A DNA stretch of 64,000 bases from assembly GCF_963676685.1 (NCBI RefSeq), contig NC_092350.1, positions 69,938,502-70,002,501 of the forward strand, read 5' to 3'. Made by a program: the position numbers and the translations under genes. The notes under the pieces were generated by a model. It was not told where the DNA came from, did not search any database, and worked only from the letters and a program-made list of their open reading frames with translations. This document shows, in pieces, positions 1 through 11,274 of the stretch. The DNA is from Mytilus edulis. Taxonomy: Eukaryota; Mollusca; Bivalvia; Mytilida; Mytilidae. Every line of letters begins with the position of its first letter. The first letter of the stretch is position 1.

Positions 1-79
1 AAGTTTCTTCAAATAATATGAATGCTCATTTGTACTTAAAAAGTGGTTTTTAATGTCCTAACATTGAGGGGGGATCCCT

Positions 80-334
80 ATGTGTTGTTCCCAACCTGAT
101 AAAAGTCCTTCTTTGTGTATAATTTTAAATTGGAAAAGTCAACAACTATTTAGTATCCTTACACATGAAAATAATTCCTGGTCTTACAGCTACATGTTTA
201 TATTTTCTGCTGATATAATAACTAGAATCATGCAAATAAACTTAAAAAAAAGGGATGTAAGCTCATCTTACAAATCATGCAAAAATGACACTTTTTCGCG
301 CAAAATAGTCGTCGCAAAGAATTTTAAACTTTGA
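80..334. other. Unassigned window edge
   Basis: An open frame of 84 codons lies here, but I see no domain, no splice context and no codon bias that would support a gene. The stretch is AT-rich, with a short CG-containing segment around 290-350. Confidence 0.3.
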
Positions 335-344
335 AATTGTTGTC

Positions 345-465
345 GCGCGCTAAAACCCCCATGGGCATTTTCAAAAGTTGGCAGGTATGTTCTGCTGTTG
401 TTTTTTTATTTGGTCTGATTGTTGTCTCTTTGACAAATTCCCCATTTCCATTCTCAATTTTATGG
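345..465 (+). repeat. Dispersed repeat R1 (partial)
   Basis: This is the 3' part of a family seen at least eight times here. Its hallmark is GTTGTCTCTTTGACAAATTC followed by CCCATTTCCATTCTCAATTT. Other copies lie near 10060 (-), 21768 (-), 23412, 33161, 53870, 57908 and 63150. I recall similar sequence from mussel introns; the class (SINE or LINE tail) is not established from this window. Confidence 0.75.
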
Positions 466-544
466 ATACAACTCTGAATTGTAAATTTGGATTGTGATTC
501 AATAGTTGATGCAGCATAGGTTTCTGACATTGAATGAATGTGGT

Positions 545-1115
545 CCAAGTACTTAAAAATTTTAAATTGACAATTAACCTCTAAAATGGTCCAATATTCA
601 AAATCTTAATACATGGTTGGATGCAGCATATCAACATGATCAAAGAACCCAAATAATTCATTATTTGATGAAATCAAATAAAGTTCAATTTTGGACCCTT
701 TAGATCTCAATGTGGACCAATTTGTTAACGGGCCAAAATATCAAAAATCTAAATGAATGGTTAGATTCAGCATATCAAAGAACCCCATATATTCAATTTT
801 TTGGAAATCAAACAAAGTAAAATATTGGACCCCAATTTGGACCAACTTGAAATTTGGGCCCATACTAAAAATCTAAGTAAATATTCAGATTCAGCATATT
901 AACATGATTAAAGAACACCAAGAATTTAAATATTATTAAAATCAAAATAAGTTTAATTTTGGACCCTTTGAACCTTAAGATAGACCAATTTAAACAGGAC
1001 CAAAAAACTAGGAAGCTTAATACACAGTTAGATTTGGAATATATATATCAAAGAACCCCAATAATTCAATTTTCTATAAAATCAAACAAAGTTTAATATT
1101 GGCCCCTTTTGGCCC
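545..1115. repeat. Tandem array, about 125-bp unit, about 4.5 copies
   Basis: Diverged tandem copies share the blocks GTTAGATTCAGCATATCAAA, GAACCCCAATAATTCAAT, AAATCAAACAAAGTTTAAT and TTGGACCCTTTGGACC. Copies begin roughly at 555, 711, 836 and 965. The units vary in length by small indels. There is no open frame, so it is probably a noncoding minisatellite. Confidence 0.8.
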
Positions 1116-1278
1116 CTAATTCATGTAATTTCTAAACTCTGGACAAAAACTCTGGTCACAAACCCTGTGTTTGAGTTTCATAGATTTCTGTTAACTTATA
1201 CTAAAAGTAATTATGCGAAAACCAAGTTATACACTATCCAAACTAGAGACCTAATAGAGTAGATATATACTTGACTAA

Positions 1279-2171
1279 GGGAGCTACCATTTGATTTTTA
1301 TGGGGGGGGGGGGGGGGGCTAGGATGAAAAATTTTATCCTGCATTTTTTTTTAGCTGTAATCTCTGTCCTGCCTTTTTATTTTTCACTCTGTTCGTTCCT
1401 GCCTTCTTTTTTTTTTGAGTTTATCCTGACTTTTTTTACCTAAATTGTCGTCCTGACTTTTTTGCTAGTGTCTCATTCTGCCTTTTTTTTTTCTCAAACA
1501 GTCAGGGGACTTACTTAAATGAGTGATTTTCTAAATCACTGATTTAAGTAACATTATTTCCATAAAGGTTGGAAGTTAGAGTTGTCTTTCTTTAATAATC
1601 ACCTATTTAAGTAGTACAAATTAATCACTAGAAGAAGTGATTTAATTTTATTGTAGCTTTAAATATAGAATACTAATGATCCAGGGACTAATTATGTTTC
1701 TAAACTTATCAGAACCAACATCTGTGTTGTCTAGGATGACCAGGTCATTTCAGGTGATGACCTTGTACTGAATCTAGGATAATGACATAAAAATCACTTG
1801 TTTAAGTATCAGACCTCAATTTCCTTCCCAAAAATCACTTCTTTAAGTATCATTCTTTTAATTATCCCTACTAATTTCAACACCCCCGAACAGTAGCATC
1901 AAAGGCAGAAACCTTTCTACTTAAAAGAAGCAAAAAGTTAAATTGTTTTTTTTAATTTTACTAATTAAAAGATATTATTTAAACCAGATGTGTTTAAAAT
2001 TTGGAAAAAAATACAAAATTTCAATTTGTGACAAAACCACAATTTTGCTACTCGAATAAGTGATTTAAAAATCACGTATTTCAGTAAGTCCCCTGACTGT
2101 CAAAACTCCTGTTCTGCCTATTTTTTTCAAATTTCATCCTAGCCCCCCATAAAAATCAAATGGTAGCTCCC
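1279..2171. mobile_element. PIF/Harbinger-like non-autonomous DNA transposon (893 bp)
   Basis: The ends are inverted copies: GGGAGCTACCATTTGATTTT begins at 1279 and its complement ends at 2171. The similarity continues inward through a G-run, CTAGGATGAAA, and a block containing GTCAGGGGACTTACT (1501 and the complement near 2085). The element is flanked on both sides by TAA (1276-1278 and 2172-2174). A 3-bp TWA target duplication is typical of PIF/Harbinger, hence the assignment. The left arm is expanded by degenerate TCCTGCCTTTTTT-like repeats. No transposase is visible. Confidence 0.75.
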
Positions 2172-2174
2172 TAA

Positions 2175-4109
2175 TTTAAATCAAACTTGGGGTGACTGGC
2201 GACAAAGATTTAAGGAAAAAGATGACAGTTTACCTACAATGATCTAGCTTCATGGCAATGGCATACATTACAGACTACATCATGTACATGGTCATTCTTA
2301 ATTGTGTTTAAACTTTGGGAGTTCATTTTTTTAATGTTTAAAGCTAACAATTTCAACTACATACATTTATCAAGATTTGATTCTACATTTATATATAATT
2401 GTGTATGTCACATGTATGTACATGATGTATTTTAATGTAAAGCATCTGAAAACTCATTAGCCGTTTTCATAGCCTATGCCTGAAAACAGAGATTTCTTAT
2501 TAAGGAGAAAGCCCCGCCCCCCCTTTTTGGTGTGAAATATTTTGTTGATTATATAGCGAATCACTGAAGCATGACTGGAGCAAGCATCCCCCTCTGCCCC
2601 CCCCCAAAAAACAATTATTAAAAAAATGGAAATTTCTGGATCTGCCCATGTCAACCTTTCACTCAGGTCATTGGTGAAGAGTTGTCACACAAAATAAATG
2701 ATATCAAATGTGTTCATATGTATATGTTTTAGCTCGTGTAGGTGTAAGGAGGCAACCATTTGATTTGTAGGGCGAAAAGGGTGAATAATCTTGTTATATG
2801 TATAACCGACTTTAAATAAATCTTTATGCTTTATGCTTGCCTTGTAAAACTTGTGCTATAAATAAAAATTAATACATTTCCATTTAAAAATCCGTCAGCC
2901 CAATCTCATCCAGTGAAATTAGATTATTATCTGTTTTCGAAATTATATGGAAGTACTTAGTAGTTCAGACGCATTGCAAGGCATTTTTTCTAAGGAGACG
3001 TGTAGACTCATTTAATTGGGGGAATGGAACCAATAAATTGATAGGATCCGATATGATCTTCCCAGTAAGGAGCACCTATTTTTTTAGGTAATTATTATTA
3101 GTGTCGGTGATCTCACAAGTAAATCAGAGAAAATATTGCATGCAAGTTAATAAGCAGAGAAGAGACAATTATCAACGTGTGTATTATTCATTTTCTCGCA
3201 GTTATTTACGGTAAATTAACTATATGTATATATATCCCAAAACAGGTGTTCGGTTCTAGTACTATACAATTTAGTAAAACTGCTATATTTTGGGGCCGAA
3301 AAGGGGTCTTACTGAACCTACTCCTTTATAAATCTTAAGTAGGAATGCGTGGGTTCCATTTCATGAGACCTACACGGATTTTTTTATAAAATAAATTTAA
3401 AAATTATAAATACAGTTTTCAATTCTTTCCCGGCATAGATAAAAAAAAATATGAAAATAAATAATCTTTTGAAAATAATACGATATGGTTTAATTATTTC
3501 ACTTCATTATAATGATAAATCCTTTAGATCTGAAATGTTTAATTAAAACGAATTTATCATTTTGATCTACCGATAAACTTTAAATTGAAGTGACATGGTC
3601 AGTTAAGTAACCTGATTAGTTGCATGGCTGATTACCATCTTACAGGTGACCCAGTAATTTTCCATATGACACTAGCGTGTACCCTCGGGGTGTGTATAAC
3701 TTATTTTTTGGGGAACATCCTGTCCACGTGTAATACTTAGCATATATTGCAACATTTGACATTAAACAAATTTTCTTTGTAGCATCGGAGGCAATTTCAT
3801 GTTCAACCACACAGAAAATTTCACACAAAAAATATGATAAAATCATAAGAAAAAGAATAAGAAATACTAACAAATAAATTTGGCATTAATAAAACGGGGA
3901 TTCGTGTATTCAAGAGCTTATTTTCAGTGGACAACAACAAATGGAAGTTTTTAACGACCTTGACTGGCTATAATATATATATAGCACTTGCACGGTCGTT
4001 CCAGTGGACATATTTCATACCAGATTACTTATTCTTTTTATATATATGACAATTATTGTTTAATCTGATACACGTACCTATAATGTACAGTATTTTGAAC
4101 AGCTTCAAA
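2175..4109. other. Gene-free stretch
   Basis: No exon or recognisable protein is seen. The stretch contains one MITE copy (about 2495-2652); the rest is AT-rich unique-looking sequence. Short open frames such as 3640-3873 on the minus strand have no recognisable features. Confidence 0.4.
2495..2652 (+). mobile_element. CAGTGGCGGATCC-type MITE, subfamily B, degraded
   Basis: It matches the better preserved copy at 32821-32981 over most of its length: a C-rich block, then GGATCACTGAAGTATGACTG-like sequence, then AAATTTCTGGATCTGCCCATG at the right end. The left end is decayed. Confidence 0.6.
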
Positions 4110-4111
4110 TA

Positions 4112-4318
4112 TATGAGGGGGGATAGGACCTTTATCGGGACGCCGGGATCTGGTGTTTTTAAACTCGGGATTTCGGGATTGACCCTTTCGGGATCCGGGA
4201 ATCCTTTTTTTCGGATTTCGGGATGTCGGGATTTGCTTTATTTAAATTCGGGACCTCGGGATTTCGTTTTTTTAGGTCCGGGATTTCGGGATCAAGACCC
4301 CTCCTATCCCCCCTCATA
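4112..4318 (+). mobile_element. MITE with TATGAGGGGGGATAGGA inverted ends (207 bp)
   Basis: TATGAGGGGGGATAGGA at the left and its exact complement at the right are flanked by TA on each side (4110-4111, 4319-4320), the target duplication expected of Tc1/mariner-type elements. The interior is a run of CGGGATTTCGGGA-like repeats. The 102-codon open frame through it is a by-product of this repetition. A truncated reverse copy lies at 13175-13280. Confidence 0.75.
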
Positions 4319-4774
4319 TATGGGGTCCGTAGTAATACCGCAAAGGACCTCCTTAGTGCACTAAGAACAAAAATGTGCACTAAGGACCTGATGGAATGAT
4401 ACAACTGTTACAAAGGACATGGCATATAAAAATAGACTTTGTAAAAATTCATAATTTTAAATTTTACAATTATACCTTTTTTAATTAGAAAGTTATCTAA
4501 TGTGTATTCGACACGTGCCTCAAAAAATTGATTGTCACCTTTTTAGTGTAATAGGTAGAAATTCACGTTCGCTCAACCTTGACCCGTTCATAATCTGCTA
4601 GTAAACTGTTTAAACATGTATATATGGTATTTCAAATTGTTGCCGTATTTATTCTGTCTGTTATAATTTTTACTTCTAAAGTAATAAAGTATTTTCAACT
4701 CTTTTCAGTTTGGGAATTTTTAATCCTTTTAATTTTAAAAAGACAAATAATTGTGAACACTTCACGGAAAAGTG

Positions 4775-4860
4775 AGGATTTATATTTGGTTGCTTAACGT
4801 CCAGTTGCCAATACTTCATTCATTTTTCTGATGTCAGGGACCATGCCTCACAGCAAGGTT
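4775..4860 (-). repeat. Dispersed repeat, SINE-like fragment
   Basis: The block TTTGGTTGCTTAACGTCCAG, followed by a spaced TTCATTCATTTTTCTGATGT, resembles a fragment I recall as common in molluscan DNA. Only one copy is in the window, so the call rests on memory rather than internal comparison. Confidence 0.35.
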
Positions 4861-5298
4861 TTATAAGGATAGAACATAGGCAAATGCAAATAGATTCTAT
4901 TGACTATATCTTTGCTGCTTTGGTCTCTGCATGTATAATGATTCATTATGTTTTATGGGATACTTAACTTCTGTTCTACAAATTTTATATTAAAATATAT
5001 TCTGATTTTTCATTTTCATTAATGAGATTTTAGTTTCTGTTGATTAGAGGCAGTACAAAAAACATGTTTTAATCATAATTAAGGTGAACCCCCCCCCCCC
5101 CCCCTGTCAACATGACACCCAACCACACCGCTTGAAAATCTTAAAATATTTTTTAATGTTATCTTTACTATATATATATATATTGAATAGGGTGACACGT
5201 TGTCGCTACATAATAACCAGATAAAATGGATCTTGTTTATACAAAAAATCTTTCAAGATTGTGGTTTCTCAAACATATGGGAGTCACAAAATTTTGTT

Positions 5299-6100
5299 AA
5301 TAACAACAACAACAACAACAACAATACTTTATTTTAAGAGGGTTACACAGTTAGCTATATAACTAATCTTCCCTGAGGCCCTCGTAATGAAAAATCAAAC
5401 AAAACACAAACATATACTAGTACATTGCATACATACATTAGCATAAAAAGTCAAGTGTGATAATAATGTTCAATACAACTTGATAAAATGTGATGAAAAA
5501 ATAAACATGATGACATGATCAGTTTTTTATATTATTTATACAGCTAGGTTGATTTCAATAAATGATCTGTTATTTTGTATTTGAAAGAATTAATATTTGT
5601 AATATTTCTTAACGGTATTGGCAAATTATTCCACAAGAATGGTCCAGAATACATAAAAGATTTTTTGAATAATTCTGTTTTTGGTTTAGGGAGTATGAGG
5701 TTTCCTTGAACAGCATTTCTCAAGGGGTACGGATTTCTGTCTGAAACATAATGAAACTTGTTAGTAAGATATGATGGGGCATCATTATTAATACACTTAA
5801 ATGTCATCACTAACTTATGATATTTTATTCTCTGTTCAACTGTCATCCAGTTTAAGTGTTTGAATAAGGGTGCAGAAGGAGCGAATGGGTCTGTTTCTAG
5901 TATTAATCTAGCAGCCCTCTTTTGTAATTTTACTATCCTTTTTAAACCCTCACTGCTACAACTACTCCACACTATACAACAATAATCAATAAGTGGCAAG
6001 ATATAACCATTATAGAATAATTTTCTGCAGTCTAGATTTAGAAATTTTTTAATCTTTAATAGTAGATATAGTCTAACAGGAAGAAATATTTGAACTGAAG
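5299..6100 (-). mobile_element. 5'-truncated CR1/L2/Jockey-like LINE
   Basis: The 3' end is marked on the minus strand by AATAAAG followed by a (TTG)n tail (5302-5324 on the plus strand), as in LINE clades that end in microsatellites rather than poly(A). The coding part is the C-terminal region of a reverse transcriptase. The 5' end stops near 6100, directly against a plus-strand LINE fragment. Confidence 0.8.
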
Positions 6101-6131
6101 AAAACAATAAAGAATGGTTAAAAACTGTCAT
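5544..6131 (-). pseudogene. LINE reverse transcriptase C-terminal fragment
   Basis: The 195-codon open frame reads as the thumb and C-terminal region of a non-LTR retrotransposon reverse transcriptase. Diagnostic pieces are FYNGYILPLIDYCCIVW, LQKRAARLILETDPFAPS, EQRIKYHKLVMTFKCIN, and near the end SGPFLWNNLPIPLRN. This pattern is typical of CR1/Jockey-type elements. The catalytic FADD box and the endonuclease are absent, so it is a dead-on-arrival 5'-truncated insertion. The first roughly ten residues of the frame (6100-6131) probably belong to flanking DNA. The stop codon at 5544 agrees with a natural C-terminus, because the UTR and tail follow within 250 bp. Confidence 0.85.
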
Positions 6132-6715
6132 AAAGCAGAGATTGCTATATCAATATATTCAGAACTGGAATTCCCTCATTCAAAATTCGTCAAAAGGTAT
6201 AAACTACAAAAATTAAAAAAAAAAAACTTGAAATTGAAGAATATTTTAATATTTTGGACTTCAAAGACGCTTTTGTTTTTTGTCGATTTCAAACGACTAA
6301 TACTAAGTTGCCGATTGAAACAGGAAGATGGCAAAACGTAATCAGAGAAAACCGCTTTTCCAGTCTATGTAACAATCGACAAATAGGTGACGAATATCAT
6401 TTTATATTTGAATGCAAATTTTTCAATCAAAAACGAAAAGAGTTTTTAACTGCATATTTTACAAAACGGCAAAATACAGTTAAATTCTCTGACGTTATGT
6501 CAAGTACAAGAAAACCAGTTCTGAAGAAGCTTTGTTTTTTTTATAGAAAATATAAATACTTGTGTTTGTCGGCCCGTGCTTGTACTCCTGGCTTGTAACT
6601 TTTGTAACCTCTCTCGCTTGTTTTGTACATATTGTAAATATTTATTGTTGTATTTGTTATCTCTGTACCGATGTAATGCATTTGCTTTATGAGAATAAAG
6701 ATATATAAGTAACTT
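6105..6715 (+). pseudogene. LINE C-terminus with Cys/His motif, frameshifted
   Basis: Two overlapping frames together read as a retrotransposon C-terminus. The first (from 6112) contains YQYIQNWNSLIQNSSKGINY and ends at a stop in an A10 run near 6214. The second continues with LEIEEYFNILDFKDAFVF, then LPIETGRWQNVIRENR, then a knuckle-like LCNNRQIGDEYHFIFEC. The first cysteine of the usual CxxC pair is replaced (FSSLC). A 3' UTR with AATAAAG at 6693 follows. The family differs from the neighbouring minus-strand LINE. It is non-functional: 5'-truncated, and with a frameshift at a homopolymer. Confidence 0.75.
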
Positions 6716-6719
6716 CTTT

Positions 6720-7914
6720 AAATATACACAAGTCATAATTACATTGGCCAGAGGGTAACTTGATAATTAGAGGATCAAAGGATTTAATTAAGACAATCCA
6801 AGACTGCTACCTCTATATTTTATTATACATATCTTTATTAACCTCATTTAGGGTGGTACAGCAATTGCAAAACGGGTAGATACGATCTGTAATCAAATAA
6901 TTAAACTAATCAAAAGTTTATTTAGAGTAACCATATGCCGGATGAACAAAAAGTTTGCCATTTATTGAAAAACGTATGGTTTTATATAACAAGAAAACTT
7001 CTCTAGTATTCTAAACATTTATCACGTACCCCCTCCCCCAAACCTCCGCTTCAAGCTCTAGATTCGCGCCTGCACATTGTGAATTATATTTCTTACATCA
7101 CGATGCTTATTACATTATAAAATAAAATGGTATTCATCTTCAATTGTTGAAATAAAGATGAATTGTTAAAAAAAAGCATTGACATCAGTTTTAAAGTTAT
7201 TGTTCATAGGAGACAGTTATGATTTATAGTCTCTTTTTAAAACGTAATATAATTTTACCTCTTGGGGTTTTTCTACATTACTTCTGTAATCGGATTTTGA
7301 AGAACCCCACGGACACCACATACTCTCATGCATATGTCACTCATTCAAGGTATAATGATAATATATGTAAACTCTTGTGTTGTTAACAAGGAAACGAAAT
7401 CTCAAAAGCATTTTTGTCTCAATTTGTATCTCAAAATAGGGTTCTTTAATTTAAAAAAAAGCTTGCATAGCAATTTCCTTAAAAACAAAATATAACAAAG
7501 GCAAAGTTTTAAAACACAAAATTCATTTTTTTTTAATTTTTCTTTCATAAACTTGAAAATTTACCACGCTAAACCGTTAAGTTTATTCAACAACAACCAT
7601 TAATTAATCAATAAGTAACGATAAAAAGACAATTGTGTATTGGATTAGGTTGATTGAACATGATGATTATTGAATTTGCAATAAGCCGTTGGTCACGTGC
7701 CGAGTGGCACGTGTTGATTAAAAAGTCATTTAACTTCAAAATTACAATATCTATTGATACCTAACTTTACAGATATGAGGTATTTAATCATATCCTCCTA
7801 TATATCCATATTCTCTGTGATCTTAAAACATCGTTTTAGTGTCCTTAATGCAAAAACTTTCTTCTTAGTCAGCGCCTTTAAGAATTCCTTTGCGGTATTT
7901 CTACACACCGAAAT
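6720..7914. other. Gene-free stretch
   Basis: AT-rich sequence without recognisable exons or repeat ends. One CACGTGCCGAGTGGCACGTG palindrome lies around 7694-7714, an E-box-like inverted repeat of unknown meaning. Confidence 0.35.
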
Positions 7915-8042
7915 ATATGCAGGGGCGGATCCAGGAATTTATTAGGGGGTGGTCACCTTTTGAAATCTTAAATTAAAATTCAATTTTTTTATTGGTATCA
8001 TGAAAATAGTTACAACTATAGAAGACAAAAGTTACACATTAT

Positions 8043-8234
8043 TTATAAAATTGATTCCAATTTCATTTTTCTTGGATGCCTGCGTGCAAACATGTCAACT
8101 ATAACATCAAGTTCTAACTCTAAATTGTAATGCACGTGAATCAGTGCAAGTCCATTTAGTCGGTCCTGGCCCATTGTTGCACGTAAAAATGTTTTCAGTA
8201 ACCCGAGCTCACTATTCGAACGCTCACATTCTCA
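8043..8234 (-). pseudogene. hAT transposase C-terminal (dimerisation) fragment
   Basis: About 60 codons read ERSNSELGLLKTFLRATMG, then QDRLNGLALIHVHYN, LELDVIVDMFARRH, and KLESIL before a TAA stop. This is the classic end of a hAT transposase: the ERSFSxLxxLKT...LRxTMGQxRLxxLALxxVH pattern of the dimerisation domain. A TGA stop lies three codons upstream of ERS, and no DDE catalytic region can be found, so the copy is dead. The position close to the left end of the element and the minus orientation fit a transposase transcribed from the right end. Confidence 0.85.
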
Positions 8235-8579
8235 ACTCAAGTACAAGTACATTCAAGTAGATATAGGTGGTTGCATTTCTGGAAACATACCACAGATACA
8301 TTGCCAAAGTCAGCTGCTGAAACCATTAAAAATGCAACAAACCTGATTATCCCAATATATATGCAATTCTCAAAATTGTTTGTCCAATGAGTGTAACAAG
8401 TTGTGAATGTGAGCGTTCGAACATTTAAAGTTTATTTATGTGACTTTAAAACTTTAAAATTATTTTTGAATTTTGGCATCACAGTAAAAAAATATTTTTG
8501 GTCGAGAAAAGTTATTATACAAACTTTAAAATTTTAGATAAACGTAATGTAAAATGTTAACATTTTATTATGTTTTTTT

Positions 8580-8757
8580 CAATTTGTATTTGTTAAATAG
8601 ATATATATTTGTATATATAGTGTCTCATAGGCCTTTCTAGGCTGGGTATTTGTCTTATTTTATTATTGTGCAATGTATATTATATAATCTGTATAAAAAA
8701 TCTGTAGACAAGTATGTGACACTTTAATAAAATAAATTATTATTATTATTTATTATT
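8580..8757 (+). mobile_element. Possible retroposon 3' end with (TTA)n tail
   Basis: A pyrimidine-rich stretch runs into AATAAAATAAATTATTATTA, which resembles a UTR, polyadenylation signal and microsatellite tail of a CR1/L2-type element. No coding sequence is recognisable, so it could also be a host-derived transcript end. It lies within the hAT element. Confidence 0.35.
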
Positions 8758-9102
8758 TGTAAAAAAAGTATAAATTACCTGCTAAAAACATCTAAGATTG
8801 AGGACTGTCTCTTCATTTTTACACCTTTTAAAACATCAAAGAAATCGACCAAGTAATTAGCGATTGTTGATTACATGTTCATTGTATAAACATACCTGTC
8901 AGGGTACATGTATTTAGCCTTAAGGTAAGTAATGACAACTTTATGACTGGTGATAACGATAGACAAATTGATTTGATCGACGAATTTATTTTTCAAAATG
9001 TTCAAGGTGCACCATTTTTTGGTACATGGTGCACCATTTTTGCAAACCCAGGGGGTGGTCACCGGCACCGGATGACCACCCCCTGGATCCGCCTCTGATA
9101 TG

Positions 9103-10059
9103 GCCTTATTGGTAAAATACCCACGTGAAAATACCACAGTGTTAGTGTCACTAATAGTCAAAATATTGTGCCGTGAAAACTGGAAATGAAGTTTAGCGGG
9201 ACATAGGAAATTACAAAAATATTAGAATAGACAACTTTCGAGTTCGATGCATTTCCGTCAAAAACTCTGGTTTTAGTGAACGTCATTTGTGCGTTTAGGG
9301 GCGTCGTCACTTCCATTCCAATGTTGAGCGAGTGGTTGGAAAACTATAATTCTATGTTGTACGAATTAAACGACAAATTGAATTATCAAAATTGACAATC
9401 AGCATTGATGTCATTAGGGAATTGTCATTAAGTACCTACAGAACAACCATTATTTCTAGTTTATCCTGCACAATGACGATCACCAAGACGCTTGATGAAC
9501 GTAAATAGTGCAGGGATACAGGCGACCCCCTCTATCTGGTAAATGACGTCATAAAGGCGCGTATAATTGACGAGTTTTTTCCGGTGACGGATGAACTCGA
9601 AAGTGGTCTATTGTTTACTTACATAGTGTAAGCGGGATGTAACTATAAAGCGAGATCCGTGAACAGAACCCCCAAATGAGACCCCATTAGTTGTGGCTTA
9701 TATTTGGTCTTTTTAGCTAGTTTCCTTCCCCTACATTACTTGTAAGTTGATCGTCTTTGTAAAGCAGCACTCGAGGTTTGACAGTATATTACCAAGAAAT
9801 GCACAAAATATTGAAAAAGAAGGTTTAGAAAATTTAAATAATGGTATGCACACACACTCCCCTGTCAGACTATTATATTTTTGTAAACGCGCCAAACTCA
9901 TTTCTTCCACAGTGAGACAAGCTTTACAATGTTGATGGTGGTGAAAATCTAGTCCAAATAATTATTACGTCTTGCAAGGCTATTTTATTTCTGGAACGCT
10001 TTCCTCTGACGAAGCCGAAATATGAAACCAAATCAACAAGAAGTCTCACATCTATAATA
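9103..10059. other. Gene-free stretch
   Basis: No supported gene. The 62-codon frame at 9747-9935 shows no recognisable features. Confidence 0.35.
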
Positions 10060-10200
10060 GAACTGAATATAAAATCGAAATGTAAATGGGGAATGTATCA
10101 AAAGACCAAAGAGCAGATAGCAGCCAAAGGGCACCAATGGGTCTTCAATGCAACGAGAAAATCCCACAACCCGAGAAGGGGTTCCTAACCAAAGACAAAT
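10060..10200 (-). repeat. Dispersed repeat R1 (reverse)
   Basis: The complement of the R1 consensus: AATGGGGAATGTATCAAAAG, then a stretch with CAATGGGTCTTCAATGCAAC and GAGAAAATCCCACAACCCG. It is followed by a G13 run and a second repeat tail. Confidence 0.7.
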
Positions 10201-10479
10201 GGGGGGGGGGGGGTCCAACTACATGTCCCCATTCAATACAATACAATACAATATGCTTTATTTGAAAAAACACTCCGTCACATTGACATGTGAAACAAGA
10301 GGTAAATTACAAAATACAATCACATACAATTAAAAAAAAAAAAAAACAACTTAGAAATAAAATATATGGAAAATTACTTTATATTATAATATTTTAACAT
10401 TATAATATTTTAGTTAACTTTGAAATGAATATAGACACATTTTTAAATAATAAGTTAATATTTGTCAATGACAGTTATA

Positions 10480-11274
10480 CCCAGATAGCAATACTTTGTT
10501 GGGCCAACATTGGTGATTGGTTGGCACTGTTGGTGAATAGTTGGCGTTGGCAGCACAACAAGAAACCGACGTTGGCCCAACAAAACTCAGCCAACAGTTA
10601 TTTTGACACTATTGGCCCCTTGTTGGCCCAACAAAACTCAGCCAACAGTCATTTCGACACCATTGGCCCCTTGTTGGCCCAACGACTTTCCGCCAACTGT
10701 CATTTTGGTGTTATTGGCCCAATGTTGGCCCAATATTTTCTTACCAACTGTTATTTAAGTAGCTTGCCCAATGATATTTGACTTACTTTATCCATTGATT
10801 CAGTGTAAGATCTTCTGACTGAAACTACTGAACCAATTTTAATCGAACTTTATTTGAATGATTCTAGGTTATCGTAGAGAATATAGATTGTGTTTGAAGG
10901 GCATTGAGGACTTAGTAAAAAATTAAATAATAAAGTCTTACCAAATAGGACTATTTTAAACCGTCTGTGCCAAGAGCTAGAAAATTCTTAGTATTTTGAA
11001 TAATTCAAAAGTTTTTAAAACATTGGCCCAACATAATTTTAAAACTAGACGACGTTGGTAGACTGTTGGCAAATAGTTAACATTGTTGGCAGTTTGTTGG
11101 CAAATAGTTAACTTTGTTGGCATACTGATGTTGGGCCAACAAAGACCCAACATGTTGGGCCAACTGAGGGCCGATGAGCAAAATGACGTTGGCCCAACAT
11201 AGTTTTCCAACGTTGGCCCAACAATGTTGCCAACAGAATGCCAACATTGGCCCAACACATGTTTGCTATCTGGG
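10480..11274. mobile_element. 795-bp foldback MITE with TTGGCCCAAC repeats
   Basis: The left end CCCAGATAGCAA and its exact complement at the right are flanked by TA (10478-10479 and 11275-11276). The two arms are full of TTGGCCCAACA-type palindromic words, including three direct 60-bp copies at 10565-10740 around CTCAGCCAACAGT. Two sizeable open frames (118 and 93 codons) are repeat-derived and encode no known domain. The superfamily is uncertain; the TA duplication suggests Tc1/mariner or a relative. Confidence 0.8.

Larger units (their letters stand above)
7920..9097 (-). mobile_element. Degraded hAT transposon, 1178 bp, 5-bp target duplication
   Basis: The left end CAGGGGCGGATCCAGG and the right end (complement CAGAGGCGGATCCAGG) are inverted repeats. 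The flanks carry a direct ATATG (7915-7919 and 9098-9102). Inside on the minus strand is the C-terminus of a hAT transposase. The element has lost most of its coding region and seems to have received a retroposon-like insertion with a (TTA)n tail ending near 8757. Its ends match the short MITEs of the same window, so it may represent their autonomous parent family. Confidence 0.8.

Noticed and set aside
4056..4364. 102-codon frame on plus and 81-codon frame on minus
   Set aside because: Both run through the CGGGATTTCGGGA repeats of a MITE.
10425..10781. 118-codon frame with repeated AQQNSANS units
   Set aside because: Translation of the palindromic repeats of a MITE.
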